A DNA stretch of 64,000 nt from Enterococcus sp. (GCF_022711995.1 NZ_JALAHI010000142.1:1-64000), one strand, 5' to 3'. Counted from the stretch's first letter, positions 34,259-44,175 are shown. Numbers and translations: made by a program. The notes: a model not told the origin generated them from the sequence alone.

Positions 34259-34844
34259 TTCTACTCTGTTTTTTTATTGTTGTTAAAATCGCGCTGTTGG
34301 TCAGCGGCTGTTTCCTTGATGAAAGCAATTCAACTTGAAGCGCAGTTTGATTTTTTAAGATTAGTGTTTCATTTTTTAGTAATCCTTGCCGCTGTGTGTT
34401 ATCACCGGAAAGCAGGAGTGAACTATCTGCCAGTGCATAAATCACCGCCGTGGTCTGCGGTAGAATAACTTGTCTCTCTTTAAGTATCTGAACAGAAACA
34501 TCATATCCGTCTTTGTAGATCACATTAAAATCTTGGCACTTCCCATAACATATCGTTGGCAATTTTCCATCGAAAGAATAGGGCTCAAAAGCTTTTAAAT
34601 CAATCCAGCACCCTGATTGGACCAGTGAGATGGAACGATCCAATGACAGAAGGATTCGCTGATATCCTGTAAAATCAGAAAACTCCGAGCGGTCTGTCGT
34701 TACTGTCGCTGTTGAGAGTCGAAACTCAAAATCACGTTGCGCTAAATGACTGGAATCTGGTTCCACTAAAATTTCGATGGTTTGCCCCCCAGACCATGTG
34801 CTTATGAGATAGTCTGCACTTGTTTTCTTCTCGATCCTTTCCAC
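34254..34844 (-). CDS. hutD: HutD family protein
   Basis: 196 residues of the HutD bicupin family: STWSGGQTIEILVEP, DFEFRLSTATV, DFTGYQRILLSLD and CYGKCQDFNVIYK are typical. HutD is conserved in histidine-utilisation operons; it has been proposed to limit the pathway when intermediates build up. It is the last hut gene of the operon and its TAG stop is inside the closing helix of the THF riboswitch. Confidence 0.85.
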   Translation of the reverse strand: MERIEKKTSADYLISTWSGGQTIEILVEPDSSHLAQRDFEFRLSTATVTTDRSEFSDFTGYQRILLSLDRSISLVQSGCWIDLKAFEPYSFDGKLPTICYGKCQDFNVIYKDGYDVSVQILKERQVILPQTTAVIYALADSSLLLSGDNTQRQGLLKNETLILKNQTALQVELLSSRKQPLTNSAILTTIKKQSRR

Positions 34845-34853
34845 ACTTCCTCC

Positions 34854-35729
34854 TTATACGATATCCAATTCTTCAAATTGACTCAAAATCCTAATATCTT
34901 GTGCTACACTGACAAACGCTTTGGGATCCACCGTTTTCATGATTTGATCCAACATTTCCATTTCATAAGTAGTAATAACCAAGAGCAACACCGTTTGAGT
35001 TTCTTGATTATAAGCCCCTAGTGCGTAAGGAATAATCGTCATACCGCGACTTAATTTTTCTTGCAGCGCCGGAATGACTTTATTGGGGTTTTGCGTAATA
35101 ATCGTCACTTGTACTTTTTTATGTTTGACATACACTAAATCTGTCACTTTACCACTAACAAAAATTGATAAAACACTATAAAAAGCGTATGGCCAACCAA
35201 ATAAATACCCTGCGATCAATACAATAAGTCCATTTAAAATAATCGAAATCACTCCGATACTTCGACCGGTACTTTGTCGAATGGTAAGAATGAGGGCATC
35301 CATGCCCCCCGTTGAGAGTCCATATTTCAATGCCAGTCCTAATGAAAAACCGTTGATCGCGCCGCCAAAAATAGCGCAAATAATCGGATCCGTCGTTAGG
35401 GTGACACTTGGAATGATATGGATGGCAACGGATGCAATCGTTACACAAATAACTGTATAGAGGACAAATTTACGATTGATCTTAAACCATGCCAGCAAAA
35501 ACATGGGTATATTTAATAAGTAATAGATGACTGATAACGGCACTTCAAGCGCGCTTTTGTCTAAAACCGTCGCAAGAATTTGTGCAATCCCCGTTAATCC
35601 CCCAGCATAAATATTCCCTGGCTGCCAAAAAAGATTCAGCGCCAAGGAATACAAACAGGCATAAATAAGAATGACCGTTAGTTTTGTTACCAGCTCTTGC
35701 CAGACGTCTATTTTTTTAACAGGCAACAT
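34854..35729 (-). CDS. YitT family membrane protein
   Basis: 291 residues: five to six membrane helices (about 15-175; NLFWQPGNIYAGGLTGIAQI, GLSTGGMDALILTIRQSTGRSIG) followed by a cytoplasmic DUF2179 domain (KVQVTIITQNPNKVI onward). The family is of unknown function. Placed between hutH and hutD in the operon, it may move a pathway intermediate, which is inference only. Confidence 0.85.
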   Translation of the reverse strand: MLPVKKIDVWQELVTKLTVILIYACLYSLALNLFWQPGNIYAGGLTGIAQILATVLDKSALEVPLSVIYYLLNIPMFLLAWFKINRKFVLYTVICVTIASVAIHIIPSVTLTTDPIICAIFGGAINGFSLGLALKYGLSTGGMDALILTIRQSTGRSIGVISIILNGLIVLIAGYLFGWPYAFYSVLSIFVSGKVTDLVYVKHKKVQVTIITQNPNKVIPALQEKLSRGMTIIPYALGAYNQETQTVLLLVITTYEMEMLDQIMKTVDPKAFVSVAQDIRILSQFEELDIV

Positions 35730-35787
35730 GCTCTTCTTCCTTTTCTTTGAATAAAAGTAAGGGGTTAAGTTTTCTGAGACTATCCTT

Positions 35788-37371
35788 TTAAAATTGCAGA
35801 TCCAATGTCACTTGTTTCTCAATTTCTTTTAGGAATTCACTGTCTTCTAAAACCATTGTTGCTTTGTTTAATTCATCATACATTTCGATGTCTTTATCAT
35901 GAGCAATAAAATCCACGTGGCGGCGGAAGGCTTGGTAAGCTGCTTTTGTCCCTTTACCAAGACCGGACTGATAACCTTTGATGTCTAAAGCTTGGCAAGC
36001 AGCCATGATTTCTGTGGCAACCACTCGCCGTGAATTTTGGACGATTTCTAAAGCTGTCCGGGCAGCAATCGTCCCCATGCTGACAAAATCTTCTTGATTT
36101 TCGCAGGATGGAATGGAATCGACACTAGCTGGATGGGCCAAAATCTTATTTTCTGAAACCAGGGCCGCACACGCGTATTGTGTGATCATAAAACCTGAAT
36201 TCAATCCCGGATGCTTCACTAAGAAAGAAGGCAGGTTGCTTAATTGATGATTCACCAAGCGCTCGACACGCCGTTCAGATACATTGCCAATTTCGGCAGC
36301 AGCAATGCCTAAGAAATCAAAGGGTTGTGCCAAAGGTTCGCCGTGAAAATTCCCGCCAGAGATTACTTCCCCAGCGCGGGTAATGATGGGATTATCCGTA
36401 ACGGCATTAATCTCGATTTCCACTTTTTCTTTTACATAGGCAATCGAGTCTTTACTAGCCCCATGAATTTGCGGAATACAGCGTAACGTGTAAGGGTCTT
36501 GTACGTGATCCGGAGTTGCTTCGGTAATATAGTGGCTGTTTTCAGTTAAACGCCGAATATTACGGGCGGTTGCCAGCTGGCCGCTTTGCGGACGAATCGT
36601 ATGAAGGTCTTCATTGAAAGGACTAGAAATTCCGTCATGAACTTCTAAAGAAAGTGCCCCTGCAATGTCTGACAGCTTCACTAATTGGATCGCATCATAC
36701 GTCGCCAATGCCCCCACTGCATTTAAAACCGTTGTGCCATTGATAAAAGCTAATCCTTCTTTGGCACTTAATTGAATCATTTTCAGACCGGCTTTTTCCA
36801 TCGCTTCTTTGCCAGAGTACAATGTGCCTTTGTAATAAGCCTTGCCCAATCCTAGCAATGGTAAAACCATATGGGCTAATGGTGCTAAATCACCCGATGC
36901 CCCTAATGAGCCTTTTTCAGGAATATGGGGATGGACACCTGCATTCAACATTGCTAGCAACGCTTCGACTGTACTTAAACGAATGCCCGAATACCCTTTG
37001 ATCAGCGAATTGATCCGAATCAACATAATGGCTCGGACGATTTCTTCTGAAAAAGGCTCGCCGTAACCAGTTGAATGGGTACGAATCAAGTTTTCTTGTA
37101 ATTGTACAGTGTCCTCTTTTGAGATACTCACGTTGCAAAGGGAACCAAATCCCGTATTGATCCCATAGACAACACGGCGTTCTTCTACAATTTTATCGAC
37201 GATTTCACGTGATTTTCTGACTGCTTCTTTGGCACTTTCGGCGATGGCACATTGGCGATTATTACGAGCGACAGCCACCACATCTTCTAAGGTTAGACTT
37301 GCGCCATCCAAAATAATCGTTTCTTGATTATGGTTCAAAGGTTGTGTTTGTTCTTTCGTTAACATCTTCAT
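35788..37371 (-). CDS. hutH: Histidine ammonia-lyase
   Basis: 527 residues from ATG 37371 (GTGGGGA upstream). The MIO electrophile forms from A158-S159-G160 in GSLGASGDLAPLAHM; other blocks are YGINTGFGSL with the catalytic Tyr, NGTTVLNAVGAL and QDFVSMGTIAAR with the Glu/Phe region. It removes ammonia from histidine to give urocanate. It lies downstream of a permease and upstream of yitT and hutD. Confidence 0.95.
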   Translation of the reverse strand: MKMLTKEQTQPLNHNQETIILDGASLTLEDVVAVARNNRQCAIAESAKEAVRKSREIVDKIVEERRVVYGINTGFGSLCNVSISKEDTVQLQENLIRTHSTGYGEPFSEEIVRAIMLIRINSLIKGYSGIRLSTVEALLAMLNAGVHPHIPEKGSLGASGDLAPLAHMVLPLLGLGKAYYKGTLYSGKEAMEKAGLKMIQLSAKEGLAFINGTTVLNAVGALATYDAIQLVKLSDIAGALSLEVHDGISSPFNEDLHTIRPQSGQLATARNIRRLTENSHYITEATPDHVQDPYTLRCIPQIHGASKDSIAYVKEKVEIEINAVTDNPIITRAGEVISGGNFHGEPLAQPFDFLGIAAAEIGNVSERRVERLVNHQLSNLPSFLVKHPGLNSGFMITQYACAALVSENKILAHPASVDSIPSCENQEDFVSMGTIAARTALEIVQNSRRVVATEIMAACQALDIKGYQSGLGKGTKAAYQAFRRHVDFIAHDKDIEMYDELNKATMVLEDSEFLKEIEKQVTLDLQF

Positions 37372-37425
37372 CGTTTCATTCCCCACTTTTCTATAAGATC
37401 CCTGTAATTTGTCTACCTTAGCCTT

Positions 37426-38790
37426 CTAGTTCACTTGCTTTGATTTATTATTTAAGATTAGATACAAAATACTAGCGACTATCACTCCGATAACGCCAGC
37501 GATCAAGTTGATCGGGTTGGCCGCCGCCACCATCCAAATACTTACAATGATGGAGATGATAGGAATGACTGGACCAAAAGGCAACCTGAAAGCAGGCACA
37601 TTTTCCATGTCTTTTTTTCTCAACCAAATCACAGCTAATGCTGTGGGAATGTACTGGAAGAAACGAAAGACGACGGACAGTTCCGCTAATTGTTCAAATG
37701 AGCCGCTTAGCAAAAAAGCAATGGTTAGTAAACCAGAAAAAATAATCGCAACGATCGGTGCTTTTTTATTATTTTTTTTAGCAATCACTTTGGGCAGCAA
37801 TCCCTCATCCGCGATTGAAGCTCCATATCGCGGAATCATCAGAGAATCCCCCATATTTAAGCCAGCAATTGAGATCAAGGCCCCGATTGAAATAATCCAT
37901 TTTCCAGCTGGTCCAATCATTTCCACAAAAGCATCTTGAACGGGCGCATTGCTTTGTAAAATTCCTGTTCCAAGCATGGCAATCGTTCCTGCAATAATCA
38001 TAAAATAAAGCAACGAAACAATACTTATAGAGCCAATAATCGCTTTTGGCACATTTTTTTTGGCATTCCGCATTTCTCCAGCGACGACAGGCAATGCTTC
38101 AAACCCGATAAACGCATAAAAGACGGTAAGAGACGTCGAAGCCATGGCTTTAGATAAAGTCATATCAGGATTCAACTGCAGAAACGGGGTAAAGTTGCCC
38201 TGATTGATTCCGTTTTTAATGAAAAAAATAGCAATCAATGTAAATGCAATAATTGGAATCAATTTAGCAACAGTAATAACGATCGTGAAAATTTTTGACG
38301 TCTTGATCCCCATGCTATTAATCACAGATAAGAAAATAACCAAACAAATGCTAATCAATGTATTCTGTCCTTCTAACGCCGGGAAGGTTTGGATCAGCAA
38401 TTTAGCAAAGCCGGCAGCCATTGCGGCCCATGCGATAATTGTCACGAACCAGCCCAGCACCCCCACATTAAATCCAATAAAGTCACCAAACGCTGTTTTG
38501 GAATATTGGAAAGCCCCACCGTTTTTATTGAAATATCCGGCGACTTCAGCAAAACAAACGGCTAACATCAACACCAAAACTACATCTAACAGCATGGCAA
38601 CAAGAGAAGCCGGTCCCAAATCTTGGTAAATCGTTCGCGGTAAAAGAAAGATCCCTGAACCAATTACGGCATTGATTCCATATAACGTCGCGCCACTAAG
38701 GCTAAACTTCGCGTTCTCATTCTTCGCTAGTTCAGCTGAATCGATTGCTTCAAGTTCAGCTATTTCTGATACTTGCACGTCTTTCGACAT
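37426..38790 (-). CDS. APC-family amino acid permease (probable histidine uptake)
   Basis: 454 residues with about 12 membrane helices. First helix carries YGINAVIGSGIFLLPR, the substrate-backbone-binding Gly-Ser-Gly turn of APC transporters; later FYAFIGFEALPVVAGEMRNAKKNVPKAI is diagnostic. Position between fhs and hutH makes histidine the likely substrate, or a histidine/product antiporter. It starts 120 bases after fhs, across a strong hairpin. Confidence 0.85.
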   Translation of the reverse strand: MSKDVQVSEIAELEAIDSAELAKNENAKFSLSGATLYGINAVIGSGIFLLPRTIYQDLGPASLVAMLLDVVLVLMLAVCFAEVAGYFNKNGGAFQYSKTAFGDFIGFNVGVLGWFVTIIAWAAMAAGFAKLLIQTFPALEGQNTLISICLVIFLSVINSMGIKTSKIFTIVITVAKLIPIIAFTLIAIFFIKNGINQGNFTPFLQLNPDMTLSKAMASTSLTVFYAFIGFEALPVVAGEMRNAKKNVPKAIIGSISIVSLLYFMIIAGTIAMLGTGILQSNAPVQDAFVEMIGPAGKWIISIGALISIAGLNMGDSLMIPRYGASIADEGLLPKVIAKKNNKKAPIVAIIFSGLLTIAFLLSGSFEQLAELSVVFRFFQYIPTALAVIWLRKKDMENVPAFRLPFGPVIPIISIIVSIWMVAAANPINLIAGVIGVIVASILYLILNNKSKQVN

Positions 38791-38855
38791 AAAATTTCAC
38801 CTCTTCTTTTTTTAATGATTTTCATGGTCAACTTTCTTCAGTGAAATGGCTCTAT

Positions 38856-38897
38856 CAGGGATTTCACAAGGAGATTCCCTGCTATCTCCTTGTGAAA
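38856..38897. repeat. Hairpin between fhs and the permease gene with an alternative pairing
   Basis: TTTCACAAGGAGA (38862-38874) pairs perfectly with TCTCCTTGTGAAA (38885-38897); a T-run follows on the plus strand, which is antisense to the operon. An overlapping pair CAGGGA (38856-38861)/TCCCTG (38876-38881) cannot form at the same time. Confidence 0.65.
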
Positions 38898-38910
38898 CTT
38901 TTTTTGTTTG

Positions 38911-40578
38911 CTAGAATAAGCCAGTGATATTTCCTTTGTCATCCACATCAATTCTTTCCGCTGCGGGAGATTTTGGTAATCCCGGCATCGTCATGACCGC
39001 ACCTGTAAGTGCAACAATAAAGCCAGCTCCAGCAGATACTTTCAGATTGCGGATCGTTACGGTAAAATCTGTTGGCGCTCCTAGTAATGAGGCATCATCT
39101 GAAAATGAGTATTGTGTTTTTGCCATACAGATTGGATAATTGCCAAAGCCTAAACGCTCCAATTCTTTTAACTCTTTTTTCGCACTTGGTGCGAGTTCGA
39201 CTCCGGTTCCGCCATATATTTTTTGTACGATTTTATTTAGTTTTTCTTCAATCGAATCGTCTAAATCATACACGTAGCTAAACTGATTCGGCTCTTCGGC
39301 TAACGCCACCACTTTTTGTGCTAGCTCTTTACCGCCGGCACTTCCTTTTCCCCACACATCAGATAGAACAACTGCAACAGCCATTTTTTTGCAAGCTTCC
39401 TCAACCGCAGCTAATTCTGCTTCGGTATCCGTTGGAAACTTGTTGATAGCTACAACAACCGGCATGCCATAAACTTCCTTGATGTTTTGCAAGTGTTTTG
39501 CCAAATTAGGTAGTCCAGCAATTACAGCAGCAACATTTTCTTCGCCTAAATCACTTTTTTTCACCCCCCCATGCATTTTTAACGCACGAATCGTTGCAAC
39601 CAAGACAACTGCATCCGGTCTGAGATTTGCCAGCCGACATTTGATGTCGATAAATTTTTCGGCACCTAAGTCGGCCCCAAAGCCAGCTTCGGTAACGGCA
39701 TAATCTGCATATTTTAAGGCAAGCTTCGTCGCCAACACACTATTGCAGCCATGTGCGATATTGGCAAATGGCCCTCCATGGATAAAGGCAGGTGCGTGCT
39801 CCAATGTTTGAACGATATTTGGTTGGATCGCTTCTTTTAATAACGCAGCCATTGCCCCTTCAGCTTTTAAGTCACCGGCAGTCACCGGCTCTCCCGCATA
39901 ATTATAGGCAACGATGATTTTCCTTAATTTGTTTTTCAGATCAGCGATATCGTTGGCTAAACATAGAATGGCCATGATTTCAGATGCGACTGTGATATCA
40001 TATCCATCTTCACGAGGCACGCCATTTACTCGTCCTTGTAACCCATCGACAATGTGACGAAGTTGCCGATCATTCATATCCACCACACGTTTCCAAGTAA
40101 TTCTGCGAGAATCAATTTGCAGCGTATTTCCTTGGTGAATATGATTATCTAGTAAAGCTGCTAATAGATTGTTGGCGGCACCAATGGCATGAAAATCACC
40201 AGTAAAATGTAAGTTGATATCCTCCATTGGCACTACTTGAGCATAACCACCACCGGCAGCGCCACCTTTGACCCCAAATACAGGTCCTAATGATGGTTCT
40301 CGTAATGCAATCACAGCTTTTTTCCCAATGGCGCTCAAGGCATCCACTAGACCTACCGAAGTGGTCGTCTTCCCTTCTCCTGCCGGTGTCGGTGTAATAG
40401 CAGTTACTAGAATCAATTTCCCATTATCTTTCCCATCCAATGCCTCAATATGATTGATTTTCGCTTTATACTTTCCATAAAGAGACAGATTTTCTTTGTC
40501 GATCCCAATCGATTCAGCAATTTCTTCGATTGGTTTCATGGTGACAGAATTTGCAATTTCAATATCAGATAAGACCAT
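38911..40578 (-). CDS. fhs: Formate-tetrahydrofolate ligase
   Basis: 555 residues from ATG 40578 (GGAAAGGAAG upstream). P-loop [14 protein letters not shown] near residue 65, [22 protein letters not shown], and [22 protein letters not shown] match the family. Normally it makes 10-formyl-THF from formate and ATP; downstream of FtcD and FchA it can run backwards to give ATP and formate from histidine-derived one-carbon units, as in anaerobic purine and histidine fermenters. It sits in the middle of the hut operon. Confidence 0.95.
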   Translation of the reverse strand: MVLSDIEIANSVTMKPIEEIAESIGIDKENLSLYGKYKAKINHIEALDGKDNGKLILVTAITPTPAGEGKTTTSVGLVDALSAIGKKAVIALREPSLGPVFGVKGGAAGGGYAQVVPMEDINLHFTGDFHAIGAANNLLAALLDNHIHQGNTLQIDSRRITWKRVVDMNDRQLRHIVDGLQGRVNGVPREDGYDITVASEIMAILCLANDIADLKNKLRKIIVAYNYAGEPVTAGDLKAEGAMAALLKEAIQPNIVQTLEHAPAFIHGGPFANIAHGCNSVLATKLALKYADYAVTEAGFGADLGAEKFIDIKCRLANLRPDAVVLVATIRALKMHGGVKKSDLGEENVAAVIAGLPNLAKHLQNIKEVYGMPVVVAINKFPTDTEAELAAVEEACKKMAVAVVLSDVWGKGSAGGKELAQKVVALAEEPNQFSYVYDLDDSIEEKLNKIVQKIYGGTGVELAPSAKKELKELERLGFGNYPICMAKTQYSFSDDASLLGAPTDFTVTIRNLKVSAGAGFIVALTGAVMTMPGLPKSPAAERIDVDDKGNITGLF

Positions 40579-40615
40579 GTCTATAAACTTCCTTTCCATC
40601 AATCAGTTTAAGGGA

Positions 40616-41242
40616 TTACAATGATTCAAGTATTTGCTGGTAAATGCCATCAGCGATTTCATTGCCTTCTTTGACCATTGCTTCGCCAGTTTTGTTGTGC
40701 TGATAAACAAACGTTTCGTCGTTAATACTTGAAAGATTAATCCGGACATTCAACCAGGCCCCTTGTAAAGCCGCTTTTAAATTCAATGCAGCTACCCCCA
40801 AATCACTGGCGGCATTGGTATTTGATTTGCCAACAGCAGCCTGTGTGACTTTTAACGCAGCGATTATTTTCTCCATCATAGAAAATGGTGTAGTGGCGGC
40901 GCCTTTTAACGCCTGCTGCATGGCCTCACGGCGTGCCTTTTTTTCTGCTTCCGTTGTTTTTGGTAATGCAAAGACAGCAGAGACTTGATTGAAAGCTTCT
41001 GTATCTTCATCAATTGCCGCAAGCAACTCGTCTTGTAACCTTTGCGCTTTTTCATGCAGCAGTTGCATGTCATCTTCAAAAGCTGCGTACTTTTTTTTGC
41101 CGATAGTGAGTTCTGTTACCATTTTTGTCAAAGCGATCCCTTGTGCCGCTGCTAGTGCTGAAGCAGAACCGCCCCCTGGAGCCGGCGCATCCGAACCTAA
41201 GACAGAAACGAAGGCTTCCAGTTGCATCTCGATGAGTTTCAT
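40616..41242 (-). CDS. fchA: Formiminotetrahydrofolate cyclodeaminase / methenyl-THF cyclohydrolase
   Basis: 208 residues, all helical, with APGGGSASALAAAQG near the N-terminus and AASDLGVAALNLKAALQGAWLNV, the FTCD_C (FchA) family pattern. It converts 5-formimino-THF to 5,10-methenyl-THF plus ammonia and can hydrolyse methenyl-THF to 10-formyl-THF. It stands 13 bases after ftcD and 37 before fhs, forming the one-carbon branch of histidine breakdown. Confidence 0.92.
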   Translation of the reverse strand: MKLIEMQLEAFVSVLGSDAPAPGGGSASALAAAQGIALTKMVTELTIGKKKYAAFEDDMQLLHEKAQRLQDELLAAIDEDTEAFNQVSAVFALPKTTEAEKKARREAMQQALKGAATTPFSMMEKIIAALKVTQAAVGKSNTNAASDLGVAALNLKAALQGAWLNVRINLSSINDETFVYQHNKTGEAMVKEGNEIADGIYQQILESL

Positions 41243-41255
41243 AACAATCCCCCTG

Positions 41256-42155
41256 TTAGTTCAGTAAATGGTTCTCAAAAACTTGTTTCTCATAGTTGAA
41301 GTCTTCAATTTGTAAATAATACTCTGCACAATCGATCAATGCTTTTGCTGGTGTCAATCCAATCACTTCACTACCGATGATGGATACACCGTAACGCTTG
41401 GCTTCAAAGCGAATCGTTTCAAAAACTCGATACAATGGTGTCTTTTCAAAATTGACCATGTTCATGGAAACTTGCGCAATCTGACGATCTTCTAGCATTA
41501 CACCGATCCCTTTACAATATTTCCATCCTCCAGAAGAACCACGAACGATCTTAGCGATTTTATTGGCAATCTCAATATTGTCTGTGTCCAAATTCACATT
41601 GAAGGCCACCAACGGCATTCTCGCCCCAACCGCGGTTACCCCAGCTGTTGGATGAATTTTACGTTCCCCATAATCTGGCAGCCATTCTTCTTCCAATAAT
41701 TTTTCTGGCATCTTCTCAAATTGCCCTTTACGAATTTTCGCTAAATTTTTCCGTTCCGGTTTGGTAGCAGAATCTTCATACAGGAAGATGGGGATCTGCA
41801 ACTCTTCATTGATCCGTTGAGCCACTTTCTTAGAAATCGCAATGCACTCTTCTACGGTGACATCTTTGATCGGTACAAATGGAACGACATCGGTTGCGCC
41901 CATCCGCGGATGCTCCCCTTGATGTTTTGTCATATCAATCTTCTCACTCGCAAACTTCACTAGTTGAAATACGACTTCTTGAATTCCTTCTTCATCGCCA
42001 ACTAGGGTAAAGACACTGCGGTTATGGGAAGAATCAGAGGAATGATCGAGTAATGTGACCCCTTTGACATTCTTAGCAATCTTTACTAAACCATCAATAA
42101 CGGCTTGATTTCTCCCTTCGCTGAAATTCGGAATACATTCAATTAGTTTTGCCAT
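41256..42155 (-). CDS. ftcD: Glutamate formimidoyltransferase
   Basis: 299 residues; only the transferase half, the cyclodeaminase being separate. Signatures: LIECIPNFSEGRN at the N-terminus, LLDHSSDSSHNRSVFTLVG, and EHPRMGATDVVPFVP with the catalytic histidine near 82. It moves the formimino group of N-formiminoglutamate to THF, releasing glutamate. First gene of the minus-strand hut operon; a perfect cre lies about 130 bases upstream. Confidence 0.95.
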   Translation of the reverse strand: MAKLIECIPNFSEGRNQAVIDGLVKIAKNVKGVTLLDHSSDSSHNRSVFTLVGDEEGIQEVVFQLVKFASEKIDMTKHQGEHPRMGATDVVPFVPIKDVTVEECIAISKKVAQRINEELQIPIFLYEDSATKPERKNLAKIRKGQFEKMPEKLLEEEWLPDYGERKIHPTAGVTAVGARMPLVAFNVNLDTDNIEIANKIAKIVRGSSGGWKYCKGIGVMLEDRQIAQVSMNMVNFEKTPLYRVFETIRFEAKRYGVSIIGSEVIGLTPAKALIDCAEYYLQIEDFNYEKQVFENHLLN

Positions 42156-42280
42156 GATCTACCACTCCTTCTCTTTGTTCTAAACGTTAAGGCTAAAGTT
42201 GATTTGTTCTTTTACTATTCAAAAACTACTAAAATAATTGTTATTTTTATTTCGACACCCCCGGTATTTTCCATACATTT

Positions 42281-42294
42281 TGACACCGCTTTCA
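42281..42294 (-). promoter_or_regulatory. cre site (CcpA) upstream of ftcD
   Basis: TGAAAGCGGTGTCA on the minus strand, a 14/14 match to TGWAANCGNTNWCA. Indicates glucose repression of the hut operon. Confidence 0.8.
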
Positions 42295-42496
42295 TTCACC
42301 GGAATCAGCTTAACACTCTTTTAAACCGGTTGCAAATCGCGCTAAATAGACCTTTTAATAATTTTTTCATAATTGAAAACAGTGTTTTTTTTTGATAATT
42401 CATTTCCATTGACTGGATCATTTTTTTACATATTATTTTATTTGACCTTTTTTTGACTGTCTTTTTTAAAATAAGGACAATCTATCAGAAGGCTTT

Positions 42497-42553
42497 GAAA
42501 AAAAACAAGATAGCCATCAAATCCTTTTTTACTTAAATGCAACCTGCTATCTT
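42497..42553 (-). terminator. Terminator-like hairpin in the ftcD upstream region
   Basis: Minus strand: AAGATAGC (42546-42553), a 31-nt loop, GCTATCTT (42507-42514), then GTTTTTTTTC. No gene precedes it on this strand, so it may be an attenuator or may stop antisense transcription from the mutL side. Confidence 0.55.
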
Positions 42554-42779
42554 TCTTTCCCCCTCTTGTTTCCTTTTGCCCGGTGTTTTTTTGGCACCCA
42601 TAGCCCCTCGCAAAAAGAGGCACTTGTGATCAGACGCAAAAAAATCCTTGAGATTTTTTTTGACGTTTAATAGTCGGTGGGTTTCGTTTTTTATACATAT
42701 ACATTAGAAAAAAATAATTTTTATGCTTCTCATTTTGATGAAATTTTGGAAAAACGATCTTAGATAAAGAGGTGTTATA

Positions 42780-44171
42780 ATGAAAAAACTTGTTTTATTG
42801 ATTGATTTTGGTAGTACATTTACAAAATTGACATTGGTCGATCCCAATGCCATGACGATCCTCCATACCACACAACTGCCCACCAGTAATCAAGCAGGGT
42901 TGCAGCTATGCTACACAGAAGGAAAAAAAGCCCTCCTTCAAGCACAAAAATTGTCTGAACAAGTCAATCTAGAAGAATACTTCTGTTCTTCTGCATGGGG
43001 TGGCTTTAAAATGATCGCCATCGGATTAACAAAAAGCTTGACACTCGAAGCAGCCAAGCGCGCGGCTCTAGGTGCAGGCAGCCGGATTCTTCAAACTTAC
43101 TGTTATCGGCTGACACCTGCGCAATTGAAAGACATCCAGCAGCAAAAGCCAGATGTTGTCTTGTTATCAGGGGGAAGCAATGGCGGGAATCAAGAAATCA
43201 TCTGCCACAATGCCCAACTTCTTGCACAGCTTCCGCCTCAAATTGCCCTGATCGTTGCTGGGAACGAAGACACTTATGGAACATTGGCTAGTATCTTACA
43301 AGGACGAAAAAACACTTACTTTACCGAAAACGTGATGCCTGAAGTTAACAAACTCAATCCCATCCCGGTCAGAAAAATAGCTCAAGAAGTTTTCCTGGAA
43401 AAAATCATTCACTCCAAAGGCATCCAGCAAGTTGCGGCCCACACCAATGCACCAATCATACCTACCCCTACAGCTGTCTTAGCGGCGGCAAAGTTGTTAA
43501 AAGAGGGAACAAAAACCATCAAAGGGCTGGGGGAATTAGTCGTTGTAGATATTGGAGGTGCCACCACAGATATTCATTCTGTCGGCTATGGGTTACCTCA
43601 AGCAGAAAATGTTTTCTTTGAAGGATTGGAAGAACCGTATTTGAAGCGAACCGTAGAGGGAGATTTGGGGATGCGGTCGTCTGCCGTAAGCTTGCTAGAA
43701 AGCCTATTAGAAAATTCTCAGCAAATCCAGTCATTGCCCGCTTGGAAGCAGAGCAGCCTCCAAGAAGCTTGCACGTATCGAAGGAGCCATCCAAACTATG
43801 TACCGCAAACACAAGAAGAACGCCAAATCGATCAATTTCTCGCCCAATCGGCGACGGCGATTGCATTGAAGCGACATGCTGGGAAGAGAAGAAAAGAATA
43901 CACGCCAAATCGTACCATCTACTACCAGCAAGGAAAGGATCTGCAACATTTCCAAACGATCATTGGTACGGGAGGTGTGATCATTCACAGTCCATCGCCT
44001 GAAGACCTATTCAAATCAGATAGCCTCTCCACCGATACTTTACTACCAGTCGCTCCACAAATAATTATTGACCAAGACTACCTTTTGTCAGCGATGGGCT
44101 TATTGAGTCAACATTATCCCGAAGCAGCATTGACTATTTTGAAAAAGAAACTTTGCCGCCTCAACACATAG
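42780..44171 (+). CDS. MutL/GlmL-type protein (glutamate mutase accessory ATPase)
   Basis: 463 residues of the ASKHA fold. N-terminal phosphate-1 motif LLIDFGSTFTKLTLVD, phosphate-2-like VVVDIGGATTDIHSV near 250 and IIGTGGVIIHSP near 395 place it in the MutL family found beside glutamate mutase MutS/MutE and related B12 mutases, where it is thought to reactivate the cobalamin enzyme. No mutase or B12 gene is in the window. In this setting it could act on glutamate from histidine, or on a mutase encoded elsewhere. Divergent from ftcD. Confidence 0.85.
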   Translation: MKKLVLLIDFGSTFTKLTLVDPNAMTILHTTQLPTSNQAGLQLCYTEGKKALLQAQKLSEQVNLEEYFCSSAWGGFKMIAIGLTKSLTLEAAKRAALGAGSRILQTYCYRLTPAQLKDIQQQKPDVVLLSGGSNGGNQEIICHNAQLLAQLPPQIALIVAGNEDTYGTLASILQGRKNTYFTENVMPEVNKLNPIPVRKIAQEVFLEKIIHSKGIQQVAAHTNAPIIPTPTAVLAAAKLLKEGTKTIKGLGELVVVDIGGATTDIHSVGYGLPQAENVFFEGLEEPYLKRTVEGDLGMRSSAVSLLESLLENSQQIQSLPAWKQSSLQEACTYRRSHPNYVPQTQEERQIDQFLAQSATAIALKRHAGKRRKEYTPNRTIYYQQGKDLQHFQTIIGTGGVIIHSPSPEDLFKSDSLSTDTLLPVAPQIIIDQDYLLSAMGLLSQHYPEAALTILKKKLCRLNT

Positions 44172-44175
44172 CGAC

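Larger units (their letters stand above)
42156..42779. other. Divergent control region between ftcD and mutL
   Basis: About 620 AT-rich bases. It holds a consensus cre (42281-42294), a minus-strand terminator (42497-42553), a GCCCCTC...GAGGC hairpin near 42605-42622, and an AAAAAAATC/GATTTTTTT hairpin near 42640-42660. The mutL ribosome binding site is AGAGGTG. A 61-codon minus-strand frame at 42438-42623 runs across the terminator and is not credible. Confidence 0.6.

Noticed and set aside
37508..38629. Two long plus-strand frames (143 and 141 codons) opposite the permease gene
   Set aside because: Composition is the complement of hydrophobic helices; no start signals; typical antisense frames of membrane protein genes.
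42438..42623. 61-codon minus-strand frame upstream of ftcD
   Set aside because: Runs through a terminator hairpin and reads like random basic sequence; no ribosome binding site.
42560..42663. ZTP (pfl) or cobalamin riboswitch before ftcD/mutL
   Set aside because: A CACCGGGCAAAAGG stretch looked suggestive because fhs follows, but the GGGTCGTG...CTGGCG half of the ZTP motif and the CCGCCTGGGC end are missing; no GCCACTG-type B12 box found.
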